NCBI GenBank assembly: GCA_964402065.1
Contig: CAYOAN010000006.1
Span: 107,396-171,395 of the forward strand
Reading direction: 5' to 3'
DNA: 64,000 nucleotides
From: CAIWMF01 sp964402065
Lineage (GTDB): Bacteria > Verrucomicrobiota > Verrucomicrobiia > Chthoniobacterales > UBA6821
Shown: positions 33,457 to 44,700 of the stretch, piece after piece
Position numbering within the stretch: position 1 is the first letter of the stretch
Layout of the letters: each line of letters opens with the position of its first letter
Position numbers and translations under genes: made by a program
The notes under the pieces: model-generated
Database searches by the model: none
What the model was told of the DNA's origin: nothing
What the model saw: only the letters and a program-made list of their open reading frames with translations

Positions 33457-33806
33457 AGCAAGACAGGATGCTCTCTATTCCCTTCATGTTCTTAGGGTGA
33501 ATGTAGCAATATAAAATTACCATGAGTGGTAAGAGAAATGGAGCTAGGGTAGATTAACTAACGTTCCAGCCGCTTGGGATCAATGGAGTGGCCAATGATC
33601 CTCCCCTGCCTAGTTAATGGATCTTGCGGGAACAACTGGGCGGATGTTCTCAATAACAACAAGACAGCTAGAGCGGTTTAAAAATGCCCTAATAGGATTG
33701 CTGCTAATAGATCCTAGCGACAGTTAGCATTTTGCACTAAAGAATGCACCGTGATTAATACGGGCGGTTTTGTTTTTCTTGCTTGTGGCAGGCTAGGCCC
33801 TTGCAG
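33457..33806. other. Intergenic region between convergent sctC and brnQ
   Basis: 350 bases with no supported gene. A CTAGAGCGGTTTAAAAATGC stretch at about 33670 resembles the terminus of family-B elements but has no recognisable partner arm. The rest shows nothing identifiable. Confidence 0.5.
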
Positions 33807-34949
33807 CTATTCTTCCCAGTCACTACTCTCAGGAACAATAGCAAGAGAAACAGGTCGGTGTGTTTTGAGCTTCCACCATTTCCAGAGGAGATTACCAAGG
33901 ATGTAGATGATCAAGGCAGGGTAGAGAACTTCAATAACGGGAGAGACGATTTTCATAATGCCACTAAATCCGAGGGAGGTCATGGCAGCAGTTATGATAA
34001 CGGTGATAATTAGAGAAACAAGGTAGCTGAGCCGCCCTGCCAACAAGTCTTTGTGCAAGTACATAGCAAACATAGCAGTCAAAGCAATAGCTGTTGTAAG
34101 GCAGGCAATGGCAACGGTAACGTTTGCAAAACAACCGCCGGCGGTTCCAAGAATTAAAATGGTTAATGAACTAAAAATGTCTGCTTTTTCAACGGAAGCA
34201 AGTTGAGCTCCATGAAAACCAGAGGTGATGCAAAAGCCAGCATAAACAATTGATAAAAGAAACCCTCCCACGAGGCTTGCCTTTAACCCTAACTTGATAA
34301 CAGCACGTGCATCGTTTTGTTGTTCAGGATGAAGGCCCTCTCTTAATCGGCTTAGAATGAGGCTGGAGAGGAATATCATTGCGATGAGATCACATGTTCC
34401 GTAGCCAGCAAAGAGCCCCATTTTGAATCCTTCGACTTTGGTTAAAGTTACTGGCAACATCATCGATGGAGCAAAAATTCCTTTGGCAATAATCGCGAGC
34501 AGAAGAGTAACTTTTAAAGGGCCTAAAAATTTTCCCAGCAAATCGATGATAAAACTGCTTTTGACTGTGCAAAGAAAAATAAGCAACGCGCAGGCCGCTC
34601 CAAACAACCAAAGAGGAACCCCTGGCATGTAAGATTTAACGGCAGTGTAAGAAATAGAAACGCAACGTGGTATAATTGCCAGCGGTCCCATTAAGATCAT
34701 GCAGCTAGCAGTAATTAAAAAAGTAGGGATCTTTCCAAGTGGAGCGAAAAGAGCTTTGTAATCACCATGATTGAGCATGATAGCAAAAAGACCTAGGAGC
34801 GGCACTATAACAGCGGTGACGCAGAATCCAGTTAACCCAAAAGCAAGTTGGTTGGCGCTATCACGGCCTAAAATTAATGGGAAAACAACATTGCCAGCGC
34901 CAAATAACATAGCGAACATAGCAAAGCCTGAGGTCAATACTTTTTTCAT
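33807..34949 (-). CDS. brnQ: Branched-chain amino acid transporter (BrnQ/LIVCS family)
   Basis: Cation-coupled importer of Leu/Ile/Val, 380 residues with about 11-12 membrane helices. The N terminus FAMFAMLFGAGNVVFPLILG is the signature of the LIVCS family. The GPLAIIPRCVSISYTA and CDLIAMIFLSSLIL segments are also characteristic. It is slightly shorter than E. coli BrnQ (~440). It is transcribed towards sctC and is divergent from the secreted-protein gene at 34971. Confidence 0.88.
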   Translation of the reverse strand: MKKVLTSGFAMFAMLFGAGNVVFPLILGRDSANQLAFGLTGFCVTAVIVPLLGLFAIMLNHGDYKALFAPLGKIPTFLITASCMILMGPLAIIPRCVSISYTAVKSYMPGVPLWLFGAACALLIFLCTVKSSFIIDLLGKFLGPLKVTLLLAIIAKGIFAPSMMLPVTLTKVEGFKMGLFAGYGTCDLIAMIFLSSLILSRLREGLHPEQQNDARAVIKLGLKASLVGGFLLSIVYAGFCITSGFHGAQLASVEKADIFSSLTILILGTAGGCFANVTVAIACLTTAIALTAMFAMYLHKDLLAGRLSYLVSLIITVIITAAMTSLGFSGIMKIVSPVIEVLYPALIIYILGNLLWKWWKLKTHRPVSLAIVPESSDWEE

Positions 34950-34970
34950 AACGGGAGACCCTAAAGCAAC

Positions 34971-35537
34971 ATGTTAAATTCTGCAATGAAATCTCTATTT
35001 TTTAAAAAAAAGAACGCTTTTTTTTTGCTGTTTGTTTTTATCCCGTGGCTCTCTTTGCAAGCCGCACAGCAAATCAAAGTGCCTCTAGGCTGTGCGTGGG
35101 GAGAAAGTCCTGGGCAATTAGATGAACTGATTCATGCAGGAGGACTCACGCTGGTTGGAACAGAGGTGATTCCTTCCGCCCGAAAAAAAGTTGTGACTGT
35201 TCGTGGTGTTATTGGTGCCGCATTAAAACAAAATAACTTTATTTTTCAAAAAGAAGAACTTACTGAAATTGAATACCAGTACGGTGATTCAAGGTGGGAT
35301 GACAAAAAGCACCAAGAGTTTTTTGATAATTTTCGACGGATGTTCGAAAACAAATATGGGCCAGGAACACCATTAACAAAAACGGGAACTCTGCAAAGTA
35401 GTGTTGGCGGAATCGCCACCTCAATTGTTGGTTATGAATGGGCTCAATCTTGTTGTGTGTTAGATCTTTTTTACTATAGCGCAGAACGCGGTGCTCAGCG
35501 CTATCAAGTGGTAAGCGTGCATTACAAAATGCCGTAG
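34971..35537 (+). CDS. Secreted protein of unknown function
   Basis: Unrecognised 188-residue protein. A signal peptide (KKKNAFFLLFVFIPWLSLQA, cleavage before AQQIK) is followed by PLGCAWGESPGQLDELIHAG, an EIEYQYGDSRWDDKKHQEFF stretch and a terminal YQVVSVHYKM strand. The GxxWGxSPxQL opening is seen in several secreted proteins of unknown function. An alternative start at 34986 removes five residues. It stands alone between divergent brnQ and the giant RHS gene. Confidence 0.7.
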   Translation: MLNSAMKSLFFKKKNAFFLLFVFIPWLSLQAAQQIKVPLGCAWGESPGQLDELIHAGGLTLVGTEVIPSARKKVVTVRGVIGAALKQNNFIFQKEELTEIEYQYGDSRWDDKKHQEFFDNFRRMFENKYGPGTPLTKTGTLQSSVGGIATSIVGYEWAQSCCVLDLFYYSAERGAQRYQVVSVHYKMP

Positions 35538-35703
35538 CATAGTAGCGCCAGATTAACGTTGCTGGGCCGCAGAGCCTCGTTTCTAGGGAGTTCGATTATT
35601 GTTAGCAGAGTATAGAAGGAGCGCTAATTGAGAAAAAAGGCCAGGAAAAATCAATATTTTAATGCTGTTAAAACATCATTTTTGTTGACTTTTCTGTTTT
35701 TAT

Positions 35704-38700
35704 ATGCAATACCTGCCGGCACTTTCATCAACCCTCAGAAACTTTATGGTACCCCTTCATTTTGTTGCGATTGGATTAATTTCATTTTGGCCCTTTAATC
35801 ATACCGATTCGATAGGAGAGCAGCCAAAAAAATTTCAAAAGGAGAATGTTGTTCAATATAGCCAATCCATTTACGCAATTGATGCTGAGGAGAAAGCTTG
35901 GAAAGGGAGTGTGAAAAATAAGAAAGAGTTAGCAGGTGATGTCATTGATGCACAGGTTCACCCTATCTTATTTGAAAAAAAACTTGTTGCTCTCTTTGCT
36001 GATGCGGAAGGAAAGCCCATTTTTGAAGATGAGTCAGGGAGTTGCTACGATGAAGATGGAAACGTTAGCATTGATCCAGTCATCAAATCAGCAAAAGCGC
36101 GTGCGGTTTTGCAACATACATCAGGAATAGATTTTTCGAGAAAATCACCGCTCGCTATGTTAGATGAAAGTCATCAACTGTTATTGTCGGAGACGGACGC
36201 CTCGTCCATTCCTGTAGAGTGGCAGTTAAAATATTTTGGTTATGTTGGAGTAGATCCTGACGCTCCAGCGCCCAATGGGAGCGGACAGACAATTTTTCAA
36301 TGCTATTTGCAAGGAATAGAACCGGTAGCTCTAGAGCCAATCACGATGAGCATCAGTGCAACAGGTCCTTTTCGAGATCCTGCTAACGTAACCTTAGTCG
36401 CTTCGATTACTCACCCAGCTAATGTTGAAATAAGTCATATCGATTTTTTTTATAGAGGGACAAATGCGGCTAACTGCTTGGGGCATGCAACTACAGAACC
36501 CTATCAGATTACGACGAATCTTTTTGGGGCTGGATGTTTTGTTATTCAGGCTAAAGCTTATGATTCTAATGAATGCGAAGTAGCAACAGCAACAATGTCG
36601 ATAGATGTTCTTCCTTCTAATCGATACTTTCGAGGGCTGCTACCTGGGGTTTACGGCATGCATGAGATGAATTATGTTTCCTCTATTGTTGCGCTTGATT
36701 TTCAGCATGGTGTCTCATTGGATGGTACGAATAATACTTCCCTAACAGATTTTGATCACCTTTATTCAAGTGGCTACCCTTGGTTTTTGAGGACTGCTTC
36801 AGACTTAAAAGGGCCGTGCTATCATCTTATCAATGCTAATGGGGCGTTAGATTATGTACCTGTTAATATGATTCCAACTGTGGGTGGAGTTGCTGTTGGA
36901 GATCAACCTCCCATGGTCGCTTTCGGAAGCCAAGCAGGCTTAGGAGCAACACCTCTCTTTGTTGATCAAGCGTACCATTTTGGCATTGCTGGCGGAGGAG
37001 AAAAACCAGAAGCAATAAAAGATTTAAAAATTGAGGTCTATGAGAGATCTGCATTTGATGCAGGAAATGCAAATGTACCACCAGTTTTTGTTGCTGATTA
37101 CAAACTTCCTTCCCTCTTAAATAAATCAGACTCGGATGATTTTTCTGTTAGTAATTTAACTCAAGATTATCACTTACTTACCAACTGGAATGGAAAGATC
37201 ATTGATTTTGACACGCAGGTCACTTACCAAATTAATGATCCAGAAAGTACATGGGGACAATCTGGGAAATATAATTTTATCCTCACCCACAAGGCTGCTA
37301 ATGACTTGTTCTATTATAAAGTCAGCTTTATGGGAGCGGGGTGTACAGAGAAGGATGCGGCGCTTTTTGACATGGCAAAAAATAGCTCAAAAACGACATC
37401 GGCATATAATATCAGCTACTCTCTTGATTTTGAGAAACCCCTTCCTTGGAGGTCAGTTTTTATTAACCAACCTCATTTTCAAACCATTCCGCTTCCAAGT
37501 GAATATCAAGGAAAGAGTATTGATGAGCTCCTTCATCAGACGCCGGCAATTAGTGATGCTTTTACAGCAAAAACGCCTGAACAAATCGAAAAAGAGACAG
37601 GGTATGATCTGAGGCTGCTCAATCATAGTACCGAGCTTAAAGACCATTCTCTCTTGGATAAGTTGGTATCTGACTTAGAAGGAGATCCCATCAAGATAGC
37701 GAACTATGTTCTTAATGAAATAGAGCTTACGGACGCTATTGGGCTTGGTGTAGAGAATGGAGAGGCAAGCGATTTAGATAAGACCGCTATTAATCCTCAA
37801 GGAGTCAATCGCGATGCATTGGCAACTTATTTGGAGGGTCAAGGCTCTCCTATCGAGCAATGCGCCCTACTTATCTACCTCCTACGGAAGGCCGGTTATT
37901 CTGCGGCCTATGTTTTTCCTGATCATAATAAGACACTGATGTTTGATCAGGAGCTAAGTAAGATACTTAAAATGCAATTTCGGGGAACCATGTCTTGTGT
38001 AGGAAACATGCGCGAGCCTGAACTCATACCTGTCAATTATCCCTGGGTTGTCTTTTTTGACAAAGATCAAAAAAAATGGATCCATCTTTTTCCATGGATT
38101 AAAAATATAAAAGTTAAAGAAGGAAAAGACCTTTGGAATTATTTTCCATCGGGCTACAACACCCCGCGGCAATGGTTGTTAAAATATCTTCTTAATGATG
38201 GGAGTGTTCGCAATCCACTTGAAACAAAAGATCCAGCAATTTTAAGAGAAGATAATGTTGGAACGCTTTTCCCCTTGTATGCAGCAAAACAGCTAGCGTT
38301 GCACAATCTTACCATTGACGATGTGGGTATCCAATTCACGCATCAACCTTGTTACTATGAGAGTTGGGATGAGTTTCCTCGTCCATGGGCAACCTCCCCT
38401 ATTTCTAATGGAAACCTAGCTCAAAATTTAGAAGCGGATCAAAATACGAAGCTAAAACCAGAAATTAAAAATCAGTTAGCGGATATTTTTGACACCATTG
38501 AAATAACCGTCATTAGTGATAGGAAAAATAATGGGAGTGTTAATTTAAAGGATCATCCTGGAGATCCTGTTATTCAAACAGGAGTCCTACGTATGGCGAA
38601 TCTTCATGATCGTGCTCTATTATTGCATCACGAAGTTGAAACTAATCATCACTACAAGATGATCCTTTCTTTGGATCCTTATGATGCAACTCAAGCAGAT

Positions 38701-41700
38701 AGTGAGCATCAAACTAATAGTTTTTATTCAGGAAATAATCCCACTCCTTCCTCGGATCAACTTTTAAGAGGCAAGCAAGCCATGAGCGTTGATCTCGATG
38801 ATCGAGACAATAGCATTTTGTATCACATTCTCTACCGACATCATCAGCAGGTCTTAAAGGGGGTTGATTACAGTAAACAATTTTTCGGAATTGATGAAAT
38901 GACAACAATTGATGACACGCGACCTTTATTCAAAGGAGACATGGCTTGTTTATCATTGTTTTATGGAAGGGTTAGCCCTGAGATGATGAATTTTCAAAAT
39001 CAAAAATTTATACAATTACGGGATGCCCTTAACAATGGTCCAGCCTTCTTAGAAAATCAAAATGCCATGAAAGGCCAGTATCTAGCAATTGTTGGGCAAT
39101 CTTATTATCAAATGGTAGGAGAAACGCAACAAATGCTCGAACGAATGAACAAATTGCATGCTGTTTCTTATGCAGCGCATGGATTAACTAAATTGTCTCC
39201 ACTGCGTGATGATCATAATCAGATCGTTCTTACCACTGATTTCTTGACTGAGAAGGAAGATCTAAACTTGGTATATCCTAATGTTGATATGAGTTTTCAA
39301 ACGCTGGTTCATGTTAATAATAGCAGCACTCACTTAGAAGCGAGTAACGCCTCAGGATCCTATATTGATGTTTTAGGGAATTTATTAATTGGAGAAATTT
39401 CCGCTGATGAACATCGTGTTATTGATAAACTGTATGGACAAAAGAACGCCATTTCTACGGTTAAGTTACTTGATATTGCACAAGGATGGACATCTGAGGT
39501 AGGACTAGCCACACACCCAGGAGAAGGAGCAATCGTCTTAACGGCTAATAATTATCAAGACGAAGGAAAAAAAAGCTATATTGCGAAAAGAACATCGGAT
39601 CATGTTCCTCTTAAAAAAACGCTCTCTGAATGGGGTGATCTTATTGGCGGATACTGGTCAAACCAGGTAAAAAGTACACTGCAAGTTTCTTCTTCTGCTG
39701 AAAAGAATTTTATCATCATGACCCCTGGTCCCGTCACAGCAAGTGGTCAAGAAGGCGGGGTGCCATATACCGGTATGGGTGCTATGGTCTTTACACCTCT
39801 TAGTGCTGGGGCCTTGATTACTGGAAGAACAACCATCAATGGCGGTTACGGTGAGCCAACATATCAATTTGAAAATAATGGAGATTCTATCTTTTTACCT
39901 CCTACAACAATAGAGACCAGAGTAAAAATACCAGACTATTATAAACTTGAGACCAATCCTCCTAGCAACAGCAATATCAGTATTTCAAATCCTCTCAATC
40001 CACAAAATAGTCCCTTTGGATATGGAGGACAATACTATCATGATCCTCGATTTCTCAATCCCTCGACACCTTCCTGGCAAACTCCTTCGCAACCTTCCTG
40101 GCAACCTCCTTCACAACCAAGTCCGCCTCCTTCTTCTCCTGCGAATCCCACTATAACGGCACCGCCAGCGCCTTCTCCTGCACCACCAACGCCATCACCC
40201 ACGCCCCCAGTAAGCCAAGAAAAATTCAAAGAGATAGTTAAAAAAACCATCTCGGAAAAAGGGAATACAGGTAGTCCCGTCTTTTATGGAAAGCTCAAGA
40301 ACTTTGTTATGGATCCAGTGAGCGTGGTAACTGGAGAATTTTATGTCAACGCTGTTGATCTCAAGTTAGCAGGGCCAATGCCTCTTGAAGTTCGCCGTAT
40401 TTATAGCTCGCAAAGTAGTGTTAATGAAAATCTGGGGCATGGATGGAGGCTTAGTTATTTTTCCTATCTGGCGCTCTCGAGTGATAGTGAAACAACGCCA
40501 ACGATCATTAATGCTGCAGAAATGGATGGCTCTGTTATTTCCTATCGCTACAACAAAGATCAACAAATTTGGATGCCACTCCCAAGTGATAATCCAACGC
40601 TCATCAACGAAAATGATGGTGCTAACCTTATTAGTAAAAATCTTTTTAACAACCGCATCACTCAAACAACAAGTGATGGCGCTATTGCCTACACTTTATC
40701 GAGTGCGGATGGCAGCAAAAGAGTATTTAAGGTTCATCCTGAATTCACTCACCAACGACCTTATCTTGATTCGTGGAGCGATCATCAAGGTAATTCCTAT
40801 CAATTTTTCTTTGGTCAAAATAAGCAATCTTCGGATTATGAACAACTCATCCGCATTGCTTCAAGCAATGGCAATACAATCCGTTTCAATTACGATAATA
40901 ATGGTCATATTGTAAAAGCTTTTTCCAGCGATGGACGCTTGCTCAAATACACCTATGACAGCAATGGCGACCTTGTTCAAGTTACGCTCTCAGATGGGAC
41001 AAAAATTAACTACAGCTATAAAATTCTCGATCAAGACTCACCTCACCTGCTTGTTCAAGAAATAAAACCAGAAGGACGTAGCTTGCAAAATAATTATGAC
41101 GCACTAGGCCGCGTTATCACTCAATATGCGACAACTGGCGTTAGTCCAACAGCAACACTGAGTGGCACCTTTAACTATAGCCTCACTGCTACCAACGCTG
41201 ATAACACCTTTGATGGAACGACGCTGCTTGTGGATGGTGCTGGCAATAAAACGACTTACACTATCTCTCATAATCAAATGACAAGCATAGCTTGTCCTGA
41301 AAATCGAACGATCACGCAAACGTGGAATGTGAACGAGAGCTCACGTTCCCTAGCTAGTGCTGTCGATGTTCGAGGGCTCATAACAAGCTATGACTATGAT
41401 GGGAGTGGGAATGTTATTAGCCGTAGCCTCAAAGGAGACATTACTGGCAGCGGGGCAAGCGAAACAGCAAAGACGACATCGACCTACAACAGTCTCAATG
41501 TTCTAAGTTCGACTATTGACGCTGTTGGAAACATAACAAAGTACACTTATAACAACGCATCATTTCCGTACAATCCAACAACTGTTATGACAACAGCCCC
41601 TTCGGGACAAACGGTCAATGCGCTTCAAATTGAGTATACAAAGTCTGGAGGTGCTTCTGGACTTGTTTCCAGCCTCAATAATAATGGAGCGATCACAACT

Positions 41701-44700
41701 TATACCTACGATCAACATGGATTTCCAAATTCCATAACGCAAAAAACAGGGACGAAAGATCCCGACCTGACAACAACATTAACCTGCAATGCACGAGGAG
41801 AAATTATTGCTGCAACAGATGCTCTCGGACAAAAGAAAAAATACTTCTACGACGGCCTTGGGCGTCCTACTGGAGTGGAGGTTTATGATAAAACAGGAGC
41901 TCTCATCGATTGGCACTTTAAATATTATAACTACAATGGAGAAATTGAGTGGGAGCAAGGGGCTCGTTTAAACCCTGTTGATTATACCTATTATGATTAT
42001 GACCGAGCAGGGCATCTTCTGCACAAGGCAACCTACCTTATTGCTGGAGCTTCTGCTTGGGCAGGAGAACTAGTTATGAACAACAATGTTGCTTTGACCT
42101 CTTACAACTATGACGCACAAGGCAATTGTATTTCCATGACCGATCCTAATGGCAACATAACAACAATGGGCAACTATGATGCATTAGGAAATATGGGATC
42201 ACGAACGCTTGCAGATGGAACAAAAGAGAGCTTTAGCTATGAGGCGGGTGGTAACGTCGCGAGCCATACAACTGTTTTGGGAGCAGCAGAAACTTTTACT
42301 TACACCTCAACAGGCCTTATAAAATCTGCTTGTCGCGCTGATGGAAGTGTAACGCAGTACCAGTACGATCTCATGGGGCATCTTGTTAAAGAGCAATCTT
42401 CCCAGGGGCCAACCTGCAATATTACTTATAATGGCAATGTCACTACAAAAACATTCAATGCCTCTGGAAAGTCCTTAGGGTCTACATCTGAGTCCTATGA
42501 TGGACGTGGCAATTTATTACAAAAAACAGATCTTGCAGGCAACCAATGGAATTACAGTTACGACAATTTGAATCGTCTTAAAACAGAACAAGGCCCACCA
42601 ACCTCTGGAACTAGTGCCCAACAAAGTGTCACGCACTACTACGCTCTCAACTTCGAAACACTTCTCAACGGCGCTGGTGAATGGACTAACCGGTCGTTGG
42701 ATGCGATGGGGCGTTCTCTGATAATGACCAGCTACAACAAAGATGGGAGCATTGCTCAAACGATCAGTAATCATTACTCGGGAGATCACCAAAGCATAGA
42801 GACAACGGTTGGAACCGGCACTAATGCTATTACAACAACGACCTACACGGATACGCGAGAACGTCCTCTTACCATTCAAAACAGTGATGGGAAATGTAAA
42901 ATTTTCACTTACGATCCTAACGGCAACCTCACTTTTGTTAGCGATGAAGATGGTCTTATCACCTGCTATAGTTATGACAGCCTTAATCATCTAGCCTCAG
43001 AAACAATTCTTCCTGACGGAACCTTCATTGCTTATAAGTATGATGCTGCTGGCAATCTTCTCACGCGCTCGATGCCGCATGGCCTCAAAGAACAAAACTC
43101 TTATAACGCTGCAGGACAAAAAACTTCCTCTGCCTTATTTGGAGGTGATGAAGCCGTGACTCGCAACTTCGCTTATCAGTATCAAAATGGCCTTCTCTCT
43201 TCGATCCAAGATCCGCGAGGCTTCACAACATCGATTGCCTACGATGATTGGAAACGACCTGTAAGCCTTGTTTCAAGCGGAGCTAGCCTTCCTGAACAAA
43301 ATCAAACAACAGGTTACAAATACGATCCGCGAGGATTTCTTGTGGCTATAGCTCAACACTACAACGATGCCGCTGCGGGGCCATCTACTCTTGTTTCCAG
43401 GTCCTACGATGCCTATGGACAACTCACCTCGGAAACTACCTCTCTCAATAACAGCAATATTTCCTCTTGGAGTCAAAGATGGGACGCAGCAGGAAGAAGA
43501 ACGGCCCTCAACTGGAACTTAAATCCGCAAAGCAAAGGTCCGCAGTATACCTTCTCATACAATGCTCTTGGGGAAATGACTAGCTCTCAAAACGGCTCTG
43601 GTACTTATTCCTACGACTATAATAACAATGGATTGCTTTTTCAGCGAACAACACCACATGGTACAATTTCACTCACTCGTGACGAGCGAGGTCGCATTAC
43701 CGATATTGGAAATAGCATCAGTAACCTAACGATACTTGCTGAACACATCGATTGGAAATTGGACAACAGAATTCAGAGTTATAACGTACTTGAAAATAGG
43801 ATAGGCGTCCCACAGGAATCGCGTAATTATGGATATGCAGGAAGAAAAGTGACGCAAGAGCCGTTTATGCTGACGAGTTCTTCTGATCCAACAATGCTTC
43901 CGAATGGAACTCAGACAGTGCAATATCTTTTTGATGAAACAAATCTCCTTCAATTGAATTCAGGCAATATCAATGGACTTGGTGTAAGAACAACCCAAAT
44001 TATCGATTCAAATGCTGCAAACTGTGTTGCTGCTCAAAATAGCCTTGGACAGGTCACGCAAGCGAACACTTACTCTTTCCGAGCTATTTATGATTGGATG
44101 CTTGCCTACGATGCTGCTGGAAATATGAACAAAGCAACGTTGGAAACTTGTGTGGATCAAACATTGACTTGGGACAGCTTTAATCGACTTGTTGATTTCA
44201 ATCAACGAAGCGTATTAGGACATAATTTTAACCCTCAATGGACTTCTTCCTATGATTGGAAAACTGCTTACGATGGCCTTGGAAGACGAATACAGACTAC
44301 TTGTGGAAGTGATATGATTAATTACTACTACGATCCAGAAGTGGCATTTTTAGAACTCGGTCGCACCATCAATGGAAGTGAAACCTGGAATCTCTACGGA
44401 CCTGATCGAAGCGGCATCTATGGAGGAGCTCAAGGCATTGGTGGCCTTGAAACCAGCTACGATCAAAATACTGGAACAGTGAAAAACTGGGTGAATAATT
44501 ATTTTGGGGATGCACTAGTATGGTATGACGCGGCAAGCCAGTATTTCTTAAACCATGGCTCTATCAGTTTTGGAGGCTATGGACCGATGCTTGGAAGCAG
44601 TACGCCTGAAAATTCCGACCCTCAATGGCGAGGACATTACGTGGATGAAACAGGCCTCTACTACATGGGAGCTCGCTACTACGATCCGATCAACGGAACA

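Noticed and set aside
40038..40250. Minus-strand Gly-rich frame opposite the proline-rich linker of the RHS gene
   Set aside because: It is the complement of Pro/Ser codons in the linker, a classic shadow frame.
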